Shown here one piece after another: positions 1-5,535 of a stretch of 8,575 bases of DNA. The notes beneath the pieces are model-generated. The model was not told the origin of the DNA and made no database searches. It worked only from the letters and a program-made list of their open reading frames with translations. Every line of letters begins with the position of its first letter. The stretch's first letter is position 1. Made by a program: the position numbers and the translations under genes. This stretch comes from Gammaproteobacteria bacterium. GTDB taxonomy: Bacteria > Pseudomonadota > Gammaproteobacteria > Steroidobacterales > JABDKV01. The stretch is from NCBI GenBank assembly GCA_029862285.1, contig JAOTXR010000064.1:1-8575 (forward strand), in the 5' to 3' direction.

Positions 1-1
1 A

Positions 2-442
2 CGTCGGAAGACGAAGAAACGCAAGACTACGAAGCGTCGCAAGACTGCGAAGAAACGTAAGACGACTAAACGTCGGAAGACGAAGAAACGCAAGACGAAG
101 AAGCGCAAGACTAAGAAGCGCAAGACGAAGAAACGTAAGACGAAGAAGCGTAAGACTAAGAAGCGCAAGACGAAGAAACGTAAGACGAAGAAACGTAAGA
201 CGAAGAAACGTAAGACGACGAAACGTCGTAAGACGAAGAAGCGTAAGACGAAGAAACGTAAGACGAAGAAACGTAAGACGAAGAAGCGCAAGACCAAGAA
301 GCGTAAGACCAAGAAGCGTAAGACTACGAAACGTCGTAAGACGAAGAAGCGTAAGACTACGAAACGTCGTAAGACGAAGAAGCGTAAGACTACGAAACGT
401 CGTAAGACGAAAAAACGTAAGACTACGCGCAGGAAGAAACGC
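2..442 (+). repeat. 15-bp tandem coding repeat (TKKRK units) with 33-bp higher-order units
   Basis: The basic repeat is 15 bp, of the type AAGACGAAGAAACGT, and stays in phase with the coding frame. Synonymous changes between copies (AAA/AAG, CGT/CGC, ACG/ACT/ACC) show that protein sequence is conserved more strictly than DNA. From 317 an 11-codon, 33-bp unit (RKTTKRRKTKK) appears: 317-349 and 350-382 are identical, 383-415 differs at two bases, and a diverged partial copy reaches the stop. Paired threonines start at residues 9, 21, 72, 108, 119, 130 and 141 of the visible protein, and the last four are exactly 11 residues apart. Confidence 0.93.
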
Positions 443-445
443 TAA
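2..445 (+). CDS. Lys/Arg/Thr-only repetitive basic protein, histone H1-like tail (5' partial)
   Basis: The frame beginning at base 2 stays open for 147 codons and ends at TAA 443-445. No ATG, GTG or TTG lies in it, so the gene starts left of the window. By my count the visible product has about 75 Lys, 37 Arg, 34 Thr and one Ala, with no acidic, aromatic or other hydrophobic residue. It is built from TKKRK pentads broken by TTKRRK hexads and ends in TTRRKKR-type sequence. Such tails are typical of bacterial histone H1-like or AlgP-like nucleoid proteins that bind DNA without sequence specificity, but those are usually rich in Ala and Pro, which are absent here. An intrinsic terminator begins 44 bp after the stop, which supports a real transcribed gene. 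Function is inferred from composition alone. The N-terminal part could carry a domain that changes this view. Confidence 0.72.
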   Translation, partial: RRKTKKRKTTKRRKTAKKRKTTKRRKTKKRKTKKRKTKKRKTKKRKTKKRKTKKRKTKKRKTKKRKTKKRKTTKRRKTKKRKTKKRKTKKRKTKKRKTKKRKTKKRKTTKRRKTKKRKTTKRRKTKKRKTTKRRKTKKRKTTRRKKR

Positions 446-489
446 AGTCTGCGTACTCCCGGGGCCCCTGGTGGCCTTGTGGACGACAA

Positions 490-518
490 CAGGCCCGCCT
501 CGGCGGGCCTGTTTTTTT
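490..518 (+). terminator. Strong intrinsic terminator of the basic-protein gene
   Basis: A perfect 10-bp inverted repeat (CAGGCCCGCC at 490-499 and GGCGGGCCTG at 502-511) is followed directly by seven T residues at 512-518. In RNA the loop would open to about 4-6 nt. It lies after the basic-protein stop codon and before rpiA, so it separates the two transcripts. It also shows that an upstream GTG at 479, in frame with rpiA, is not a real start. Confidence 0.92.
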
Positions 519-592
519 GGGGAACAGGAAACACTCGACCTGGCTGGCGAATGGCGTCAACATACGCTGGCAGACCCAATGGACTCAAAGTC

Positions 593-1252
593 ATGCCCCA
601 AGACCAGAACAAGATTCGTGTCGCCGAAGCCGCGCTGAACTACATCGAGGAAGACTCAGTACTCGGTGTCGGTACCGGCTCCACCGTGAACCATCTGATC
701 GACGCCATTGCCAGAGAACGGGTGCGCCTCGACGCAGCGGTATCGAGCTCGGAAGAGTCGACCCGGCGCCTCAAGGAACGCGGCATCGCCGTGACTGATC
801 TCAATAGCGCCGGCCAACTTTCGGTCTACATCGATGGCGCCGACGAGACAGATGCCCACCTGCGGTTAATCAAGGGCGGCGGTGGCGCGCTGACCCGAGA
901 GAAAATCATCGCCGCAGCTTCGACACAGTTCGTCTGCATCGTCGATGAATCCAAAGTTGTCGACGTACTGGGCAGCTTTCCGCTGCCGGTCGAGGTGGTC
1001 CCGATGGCACGCTCGTATGTGGCCCGGCAGCTGGTAGGATTGGGCGGTCGCCCCGAGTGGCGGGCAGACTTCACGACAGACAACGGCAACGCCATCCTTG
1101 ACGTCTACAACCTCGACATAACCGATCCGGTGACCCTGGAATCCACCATCAACCAGATTGCCGGCGTGGTCACCGTGGGCCTGTTTGCCCGGCGCCCTGC
1201 CGATGTCTTGCTGATCGCCTCTGATGGCGGGGTAAAAACCAAACGGCGCTGA
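593..1252 (+). CDS. rpiA: Ribose-5-phosphate isomerase A
   Basis: RpiA interconverts ribose 5-phosphate and ribulose 5-phosphate in the non-oxidative pentose phosphate pathway, as a cytosolic enzyme. The 219-residue product has the same length as E. coli RpiA. The substrate loop GVGTGST is at 25-31, SSSEEST at 51-57, DGADE at 81-85 and [13 protein letters not shown] at 93-105. Asp81, Asp84, Lys94 and Glu103 fall at the E. coli catalytic positions, and Lys121 is kept. The C-terminal part carries VVTVGLFA and ends [12 protein letters not shown] 593 is chosen because it gives the family length. In-frame upstream codons reach back through the terminator at 490-518 and add unrelated residues. No strong Shine-Dalgarno precedes 593. 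The gene appears to be alone on its strand, and no convincing promoter was found in 519-592. Confidence 0.97.
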   Translation: MPQDQNKIRVAEAALNYIEEDSVLGVGTGSTVNHLIDAIARERVRLDAAVSSSEESTRRLKERGIAVTDLNSAGQLSVYIDGADETDAHLRLIKGGGGALTREKIIAAASTQFVCIVDESKVVDVLGSFPLPVEVVPMARSYVARQLVGLGGRPEWRADFTTDNGNAILDVYNLDITDPVTLESTINQIAGVVTVGLFARRPADVLLIASDGGVKTKRR

Positions 1253-1255
1253 TCG

Positions 1256-1307
1256 AAAAATGGGGTCGAACCGCGCTTTCCGCTGCGGAAAGTGCGATTC
1301 GACCCCA
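1256..1307 (-). terminator. 47-bp near-perfect palindrome with minus-strand T-run
   Basis: Bases 1261-1307 form an inverted repeat centred on T1284. TGGGGTCGAA at the left pairs with TTCGACCCCA at the right, and the inner arms GCGCTTTCCGC and GCGGAAAGTGC pair with one G-T wobble. Over 23 positions there is a single true mismatch (1271/1297). Read on the minus strand the hairpin is followed by TTTTT (complement of 1256-1260), so it can end the rplM-rpsI-tRNA transcript. On + no T-run follows, though it could still weakly stop rpiA transcripts. The symmetry is more extensive than a terminator needs, and the TGGGGTCGAA ends recall dispersed REP-type elements. Confidence 0.7.
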
Positions 1308-1322
1308 ATATGTTAGTTAAAT

Positions 1323-1396
1323 TGGCTGGGGGACCAGGATTCGAACCTGGGTTGGCGGAGTCAGAGTCCGCAGTCCTACCGCTAGACGATCCCCCA
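1323..1396 (-). tRNA. tRNA-Gln (anticodon CUG)
   Basis: Read on the minus strand this is a 74-nt tRNA with encoded CCA. The acceptor stem TGGGGGA pairs with TCCCCCA, followed by discriminator G and CCA (bases 1325-1323). U1-A72 with G73 is the identity set for glutaminyl-tRNA. The anticodon stem GCGGA/TCCGC closes a 7-nt loop CTCTGAC whose anticodon CTG is complementary to bases 1362-1364 and reads CAG. The T arm CCAGGTTCGAATCCTGG is canonical. It lies 37 bp after the rpsI stop on the same strand and is probably released by processing of the ribosomal-protein transcript. I saw no separate promoter. Confidence 0.96.
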
Positions 1397-1433
1397 AATG
1401 GGATAGCCGTCGTCGGCCTTCATTGTTTGCTAA

Positions 1434-1826
1434 TCAGCGCTTCGAGTACTGTGTAGCGCGACGAGCCTTGCGCAGACCGACTTTCTTGCGCTCCACCTCG
1501 CGGGCATCACGCGTCACAAAGCCGGCATCACGTAATGGCTTACGCAACGTCTCGTCATATTCCATCAACGCACGCGTCAGGCCGTGACGTATCGCACCCG
1601 CCTGGCCGGTGGTGCCACCACCCCCGACTGTGACGTCGACATCAAACCGGTCTTCGGCCTGTGCCACCTGCAGCGGCTGACGGACGATCATCCGCGCCGT
1701 CTCCCGTCCGAAGAAACTATCCAGCGGTTTTTGGTTGACGGTAATCCGGCCCGATCCGGGGCGAATAAACACACGGGCGGTAGAAGTTTTGCGACGACCG
1801 GTGCCGTAGTTGACCTGTTCGCTCAT
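1434..1826 (-). CDS. rpsI: 30S ribosomal protein S9
   Basis: S9 (uS9) is a small-subunit head protein whose C-terminal tail reaches the P-site tRNA. The 130-residue product matches E. coli S9 in length. The family signature [13 protein letters not shown] is near the N terminus, [19 protein letters not shown] lies in the middle, and the basic end [12 protein letters not shown] closes with the conserved Ser-Lys-Arg. The start ATG (1826-1824) overlaps the rplM stop in an ATGA junction, so the two are translationally coupled and share the usual bacterial rplM-rpsI order. No strong Shine-Dalgarno is needed or seen. tRNA-Gln follows. Confidence 0.98.
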   Translation of the reverse strand: MSEQVNYGTGRRKTSTARVFIRPGSGRITVNQKPLDSFFGRETARMIVRQPLQVAQAEDRFDVDVTVGGGGTTGQAGAIRHGLTRALMEYDETLRKPLRDAGFVTRDAREVERKKVGLRKARRATQYSKR

Positions 1827-2257
1827 GCTTGAATTTCCAGATTCTTGGGTTGTTGTGACTGGTGTTTGTGCTCAGGGCCGGCATAGACTTTCAGCTTACG
1901 GTACATATCGCGCCCCAGGCGGTTTTTTGGCAGCATGCCCTTCACTGCACGCTCGATTGCACGCTCCGGCGCCCGTTTCATGAGATCGCCCAGCGATTCT
2001 TTTTTCATGTTGCCGATATAGCCGGTAAACCGGTAATACATCTTGCCGGCCAGCTTGTTACCCGTGACACGGATCTGGCTGGCGTTCACGACGACTATGT
2101 AGTCGCCCGTGTCGATGTGCGGCGTGTATTCCGGCTTGTGTTTGCCACGCAAGCGCCGGGCAACCTCTGTTGCCAGACGGCCAAGTGTTTTCCCGGCGGC
2201 ATCAACAACGTACCAGTCACGACGCACATTTTCGTTGGTTGCGGTATAAGTTTTCAT
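1823..2257 (-). CDS. rplM: 50S ribosomal protein L13
   Basis: L13 (uL13) is an early-assembly large-subunit protein. The 144-residue product, two longer than E. coli L13, starts [20 protein letters not shown]. It contains [34 protein letters not shown], the [20 protein letters not shown] core and the [11 protein letters not shown] tail typical of the family. ATG 2257 is preceded on the minus strand by a G-rich stretch (GGGTGGGAT) that can act as a ribosome site. Its stop overlaps rpsI. A promoter-like sequence 37-65 bp upstream of the start suggests that rplM-rpsI can be transcribed separately from the ferredoxin gene. In E. coli this operon is autoregulated by L13. No leader structure clear enough to claim the same was seen here. 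Confidence 0.98.
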   Translation of the reverse strand: MKTYTATNENVRRDWYVVDAAGKTLGRLATEVARRLRGKHKPEYTPHIDTGDYIVVVNASQIRVTGNKLAGKMYYRFTGYIGNMKKESLGDLMKRAPERAIERAVKGMLPKNRLGRDMYRKLKVYAGPEHKHQSQQPKNLEIQA

Positions 2258-2293
2258 CTTGATCTATCCCACCCGGTCCGGGCGAAGCGCGTA

Positions 2294-2322
2294 AATATAC
2301 GTGAGGCCCCTGGCCAATGCAA
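2294..2322 (-). promoter_or_regulatory. Candidate sigma70 promoter for rplM-rpsI
   Basis: On the minus strand TTGCAT (complement of 2317-2322) is followed after exactly 17 bp by TATATT (complement of 2294-2299). The -10 matches consensus at five of six bases and the -35 at three of six. Transcription would begin near 2287, giving a leader of about 30 nt before the rplM ATG. Position and spacing fit well, but this is a pattern match only. Confidence 0.55.
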
Positions 2323-2359
2323 CAGCAGCGAACCCAAAAGGTTAATGAAAATGCCTTGG

Positions 2360-2390
2360 AAAACAGCCGGTTATATCTTCAGCCGGGCTA
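2360..2390 (-). terminator. Weak terminator-like hairpin at the ferredoxin gene end
   Basis: Read on the minus strand, AGCCCGG and CCGGCT can pair with one bulged base around a loop of roughly a dozen bases, followed by GTTTT (complement of 2360-2364). The structure includes the ferredoxin stop codon. It is short and imperfect, so it may only attenuate readthrough into rplM. Confidence 0.3.
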
Positions 2391-2688
2391 CAGTTTTGCC
2401 ATGCACAAGATGCTGCTCGACGATCTCGTCGATATCTGCGCGATCGCAGTAGGTATACCAGACCGCCTCCGGGTAGATCACGCATACCGGCCCCTCCGAA
2501 CATCGATCCAGGCAACCGGCACTGTTGACCCGCACACCCCCCTGCCCGGCTATGCCCAGTTTCTTGATCTGCTGCTTGGCGTAGTCACGCAGCGCCATGG
2601 CATCGTGGTTCATGCAGCATTGCCGGCCCGTCTCACGCTGATTGGTGCAGAAAAAGACGTGGCGCTGGTAATAGTCCTTCTTCCTCAG
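2371..2688 (-). CDS. Thioredoxin-fold [2Fe-2S] ferredoxin
   Basis: This is a small iron-sulfur electron carrier of the thioredoxin-like ferredoxin family, about 100 residues long in most members. The reading frame contains YYQRHVFFCTNQRETGRQCC at the N-terminal side and NSAGCLDRCSEGPVCVIYP further on, the family's paired cysteine groups. The first ATG in frame (2613) would begin after Cys14, Cys24 and Cys25 and remove part of the cluster site, so the true start must lie upstream. Between an in-frame TAG and that ATG there is no ATG, GTG or TTG. CTG at 2688-2686, eight bases after GGAG, gives a 105-residue protein and is used here. With it the cysteines are 14, 24, 25, 59, 63 and 69. A one-base sequence error or frameshift from an out-of-frame ATG at 2695-2693 is the alternative. 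The gene overlaps the DUF481 stop codon. The redox partner is unknown. Confidence 0.8.
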   Translation of the reverse strand: MRKKDYYQRHVFFCTNQRETGRQCCMNHDAMALRDYAKQQIKKLGIAGQGGVRVNSAGCLDRCSEGPVCVIYPEAVWYTYCDRADIDEIVEQHLVHGKTVARLKI

Positions 2689-3386
2689 AAACCATACTCC
2701 AGGGATATCGCGGTAAAAGTATCGCTTTTTTCGCTACCGGCGGGTACGTCAGAATTGTTCTTGATGGTGTAGGAAAATACCAGACCCAGCTGCTCGATCA
2801 ACGTCGCTTTGATAGCAGTAATCGATTCCGTAAAGGTATTGTCAGAGCCGCGTTCAATTGCCAGGACCTGCGTGAACCGGGCGGTTTCGCTGAATTTCCA
2901 CAGGTAATCGCCGCCCACGCGGATAATTGCACTGTCTTCACTGGTGTTGTCACGCAGTTCATTTTGCTTGAAACCGGCACCCGCTTCGAGGTTCAGCACC
3001 TGATTGTCCTCGTTGATAATACGCCGGCCATAGCCAATCGCTTCGGTAGTCTGCTGATCGTAACCGCTGAACTTGTCTTTTTCGTAGCTCAGCAACCCAA
3101 AGACATAGTCGAACTCGGTGAAGTCATATTTTGCTTTGTAGCCTGCCTTGTAACGTTCCGCCGTAGTGACGCTATTGGAATCGGCACCGGCGGCGATGGC
3201 GCCAAATGCGTGGTGCCAGCGATCGACATCGTAGTTCAGATTAAGACCGAGATTAGCGTTCATTGTGTCGGAGTTACCGGATGTCGCCAGGATTCCGAGC
3301 GCGGCGCTACCGGTCCAGGGCTTGCCCTCTTCCTGGGCATGCGCCAGTAACGGGACCAGCAGCACCACTGCGAGAAACTTGTTCAT
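2685..3386 (-). CDS. DUF481 (YdiY-like) outer-membrane beta-barrel protein
   Basis: The 233-residue product begins with a typical signal peptide, MNKFLAVVLLVPLLAHA, with likely cleavage before QEEGKP. The mature part alternates polar and hydrophobic residues in short strands (for example SAALGILATSGNSDTMNANL) and ends in ISLEYGF. A C-terminal aromatic residue is the usual signal for the outer-membrane assembly machinery. The GILATSGNSDT pattern is typical of DUF481/YdiY proteins, whose exact role is not established. ATG 3386 has a good ribosome site, AGGAG, seven bases upstream (complement of 3394-3398). The stop TGA overlaps the proposed ferredoxin start. Divergent from the GlcF-like gene with almost no intergenic space, so its promoter probably lies inside that gene. 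Confidence 0.88.
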   Translation of the reverse strand: MNKFLAVVLLVPLLAHAQEEGKPWTGSAALGILATSGNSDTMNANLGLNLNYDVDRWHHAFGAIAAGADSNSVTTAERYKAGYKAKYDFTEFDYVFGLLSYEKDKFSGYDQQTTEAIGYGRRIINEDNQVLNLEAGAGFKQNELRDNTSEDSAIIRVGGDYLWKFSETARFTQVLAIERGSDNTFTESITAIKATLIEQLGLVFSYTIKNNSDVPAGSEKSDTFTAISLEYGF

Positions 3387-3418
3387 AAAAATGCTCCTGT
3401 TTGCGTATCATGAAATCA

Positions 3419-4705
3419 ATGGCGCGCAATGATACCAGTGTCTCCACCGAGCCCGAATCCCGGTCACGAATTCTCACAGAGTTGTCAGACGGCTGCGTAA
3501 AGTGCGGGCTGTGCCTGCCGCACTGCCCGACTTTCACACTGTGTAACAACGAAGCTGAGTCACCACGGGGTCGTATCGGACTGATCCAGGGTCTGGCACA
3601 AAACGCGATCCGGTCTTCCGACACTCTCGGCACCCATCTGGAACAGTGTCTGTCCTGCCGACGTTGTGAAGCCGTGTGCCCGGCCAAAGTGCCATACGGA
3701 CGACTGATCGATGCGGCCCGCGCCACACTGACTGCGAGCGGTCGTAAGCCAAAGGTAAGCGAGCGTCTGCTGGTTCGTTTGAGTACCTCCAGACGACTGC
3801 TGCATGCAACAGGGCTTGCTGTTGCCGCGTGGCAGACACTCAAGGCGACGCGCTGGCTGTACCCTCTATTGCCGTCATCGCTACGACGAATTGCGGCCAT
3901 GCTGCCCGCAGACAATCCGAGACCACAGCTACCCGCATTTTCAGCCGCCATCGGCCGCAAACGCGGCAAGATCGCCTTGTTCACGGGCTGCATCAACCCG
4001 GCCCTGGAGCCACAAGCACTTGACGACAGTGTGCTGGTGCTCACCGAGGCCGGCTACGACGTCGCAGTGCCATCCACCCAGGTTTGTTGTGGTGCGCTGG
4101 CGCTGCACGCTGGCTACCCGGACGCTGCACGATTGTTGATCGATCAGAATCTGGCGGCCTTTGACATCCAGGACGTCGATGCTGTGGTGTTCACCGCGTC
4201 GGGCTGCGGCGCAATGCTGCGTGAGTACGACCGGCTCGTCGACAGTAAAAGCGCGAGGCACTTTGCCAGGAGCTGTCATGATGTCTGTTACATCGTTGCA
4301 GCAAGTGACTGGAGAGCGCCTGGCTTGAACACAGACGAGCGTATTGGAATTCACGAGTCCTGTACCATGAAAAACGTCATTGGCGAGCAGGCGGGCACAG
4401 CGGCGCTCCTGCAGGCTGTCGCTGGCAATTGCACCGTACCGCTGCCAGACAATGACACGTGTTGCGGTTCTGCCGGTGCCTACGTGGTGGCCCGGCCGGC
4501 GATCGCTGACGCGTTAGCCGACAGGAAATTGACCGCGATCCGGCAATCGGGCGTCGATATCGTCGCCACCTCGAACATTGGCTGCGCGTTGCATTTGCGC
4601 TCCAGCCTGCGACGAACCGGTTCCCGAACTGGCGTTATCCATCCTATCAGTCTGGTGGCACGCGCAATCCGGGCCGCCGCCTCAACATCGCGACCAGATT
4701 TGTGA
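3419..4705 (+). CDS. GlcF-like (Fe-S)-binding oxidoreductase subunit
   Basis: The 428-residue product resembles GlcF, the iron-sulfur subunit of glycolate oxidase, and related CCG-domain proteins. Two 4Fe-4S motifs come first: CVKCGLCLPHCP (Cys26, 29, 32, 36) and CLSCRRCEAVCP (Cys77, 80, 83, 87). Two cysteine-rich domains follow. The first has FTGC at 191, VCCGAL with Cys223/224 and SGCG at 263. The second has HESC at 315, TCCGSAG with Cys348/349 and NIGC at 389. PRGRIGLI between the two ferredoxin motifs is typical of GlcF. ATG 3419 puts the first cysteine at residue 26, as I recall for E. coli GlcF. ATG 3410 and TTG 3401 are alternatives, and no clear ribosome site decides. No GlcD or GlcE lies in the window, so the substrate may be glycolate, lactate or another 2-hydroxy acid, or the protein may serve a distant flavoprotein. 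Confidence 0.85.
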   Translation: MARNDTSVSTEPESRSRILTELSDGCVKCGLCLPHCPTFTLCNNEAESPRGRIGLIQGLAQNAIRSSDTLGTHLEQCLSCRRCEAVCPAKVPYGRLIDAARATLTASGRKPKVSERLLVRLSTSRRLLHATGLAVAAWQTLKATRWLYPLLPSSLRRIAAMLPADNPRPQLPAFSAAIGRKRGKIALFTGCINPALEPQALDDSVLVLTEAGYDVAVPSTQVCCGALALHAGYPDAARLLIDQNLAAFDIQDVDAVVFTASGCGAMLREYDRLVDSKSARHFARSCHDVCYIVAASDWRAPGLNTDERIGIHESCTMKNVIGEQAGTAALLQAVAGNCTVPLPDNDTCCGSAGAYVVARPAIADALADRKLTAIRQSGVDIVATSNIGCALHLRSSLRRTGSRTGVIHPISLVARAIRAAASTSRPDL

Positions 4706-4760
4706 CATTCTTCTCATTCAAGGCGTGACCGGGTTCTCAGTTTCATGCCAGACCCGTACA

Positions 4761-4766
4761 TATAAT
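4761..4766 (+). promoter_or_regulatory. Consensus -10 box directly upstream of coq7
   Basis: A perfect TATAAT ends eight bases before the coq7 ATG. Transcription starting six to eight bases downstream would begin at about 4772-4775, at or next to the A of the ATG, so the mRNA would be leaderless or nearly so. No clear -35 hexamer lies at 16-18 bp spacing, and no Shine-Dalgarno precedes the gene, which fits a leaderless message. Confidence 0.45.
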
Positions 4767-4774
4767 CGGCCTCT

Positions 4775-5440
4775 ATGAACGTTCGACATAATCGCCAGCA
4801 GGCCGGGCGACAGCCCACAGTTGCGGATCGACTGGTGACTGCGGCAGATCAGGCACTGCGGACTGTTGCCGGCAGTCCGGCCGCTGCGCGAGTCAGCCCG
4901 GCGCAACAGCAGGAAGACAGCGTTTTGCAGCCCGACGAACGCCGTCAGTCAGCGCGCCTGATGCGTGTCAATCATGCCGGTGAAGTCGCCGCCCAGGCGC
5001 TCTATCAGGGACAGGCACTCACGGCACGACTGGATCAGGTCAGAGACTCCATGGAGCAGTCTGCCGCGGAGGAAACCGATCACCTCGCCTGGTGTGAACA
5101 ACGCCTGAGCGAACTGGGTGGACACCGCAGCCTGCTCAGCCCGTTGTGGTATGCAGGTTCGTTTGCCATCGGCGCAATAGCTGGTTTCGCTGGTGATCGC
5201 TGGAGTCTTGGCTTTGTGGCCGAGACCGAGCGCCAGGTCGTTCGACATATAGACGGTCATCTCAAGCGCTTGCCCGAACGCGATTCGCGTAGCCGCGCCA
5301 TTCTCGAACAAATGCGTACTGACGAAGCCGAACATGGCAAGAAAGCGAGCCAGGCCGGCGGACAGGATTTGCCGCAACCGGTGCCACAACTGATGACAGC
5401 TGTGTCGCGGCTAATGACCCGCGCGGCGTACTGGATATAG
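4775..5440 (+). CDS. coq7: Coq7-type 2-polyprenyl-3-methyl-6-methoxy-1,4-benzoquinone monooxygenase
   Basis: Coq7 is a membrane-associated, carboxylate-bridged di-iron enzyme that carries out the C6 hydroxylation of ubiquinone biosynthesis. In many non-enteric gammaproteobacteria it takes the place of flavin-dependent UbiF. The 221-residue product shows the ligand motifs in order: [17 protein letters not shown] (Glu70), EETDHLAW (Glu100, His103), ETERQVVRH (Glu150 or Glu152) and DEAEHG (Glu184, His187). A hydrophobic stretch at about 125-140 fits interfacial membrane binding. The first 55 residues are Gln/Ala-rich and look like a poorly conserved extension. ATG 4775 sits just after a TATAAT box, 69 bp from the GlcF-like stop, so it may be transcribed on its own as well as by readthrough. 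Confidence 0.95.
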   Translation: MNVRHNRQQAGRQPTVADRLVTAADQALRTVAGSPAAARVSPAQQQEDSVLQPDERRQSARLMRVNHAGEVAAQALYQGQALTARLDQVRDSMEQSAAEETDHLAWCEQRLSELGGHRSLLSPLWYAGSFAIGAIAGFAGDRWSLGFVAETERQVVRHIDGHLKRLPERDSRSRAILEQMRTDEAEHGKKASQAGGQDLPQPVPQLMTAVSRLMTRAAYWI

Positions 5441-5482
5441 GAAGATCGCCACAGAATAGCGGGCGGCTAGTTTGAAGAAACC

Positions 5483-5510
5483 TTGTAAGTAACAGTAGAG
5501 TGATTAAAAT
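5483..5510 (+). promoter_or_regulatory. Candidate sigma70 promoter for the crp/vfr homologue
   Basis: TTGTAA at 5483-5488 and TAAAAT at 5505-5510 are separated by 16 bp. They match four of six -35 and five of six -10 consensus bases. The start would fall near 5517, leaving about 19 nt of leader that contains the AAAGAGG ribosome site. A second pairing, TTGAAG 5472-5477 with TAGAGT 5496-5501, is weaker. The placement supports ATG 5536 over the upstream in-frame starts at 5500 and 5509. Confidence 0.4.
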
Positions 5511-5535
5511 GCCTTCGATTCTCAAAGAGGCCCCT

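Noticed and set aside
1..445. CRISPR array or non-coding satellite
   Set aside because: Units are 15 bp with no unique spacers, the repeat phase matches one open frame throughout, variation is mostly synonymous, and a stop plus intrinsic terminator follow.
479..592. N-terminal extension of RpiA from GTG 479
   Set aside because: It would run through the terminator hairpin at 490-518 and add 38 residues absent from RpiA. ATG 593 gives the exact family length and catalytic numbering.
2272..2282. CCCGGTCCGGG hairpin in the rplM leader as a regulatory structure
   Set aside because: The perfect repeat leaves a one-base loop and only about four usable pairs, too little to claim an L13-binding leader.
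1862..2452. Long plus-strand open frame opposite rplM
   Set aside because: It is the antisense shadow of rplM and the ferredoxin gene, with no domain or ribosome site.
3307..4044. Long minus-strand open frame opposite the GlcF-like gene
   Set aside because: It is antisense to intact Fe-S motifs, low in recognisable sequence, and overlaps the DUF481 gene start.
5441..5482. Terminator after coq7
   Set aside because: No stable stem with a T-run could be found in this stretch.
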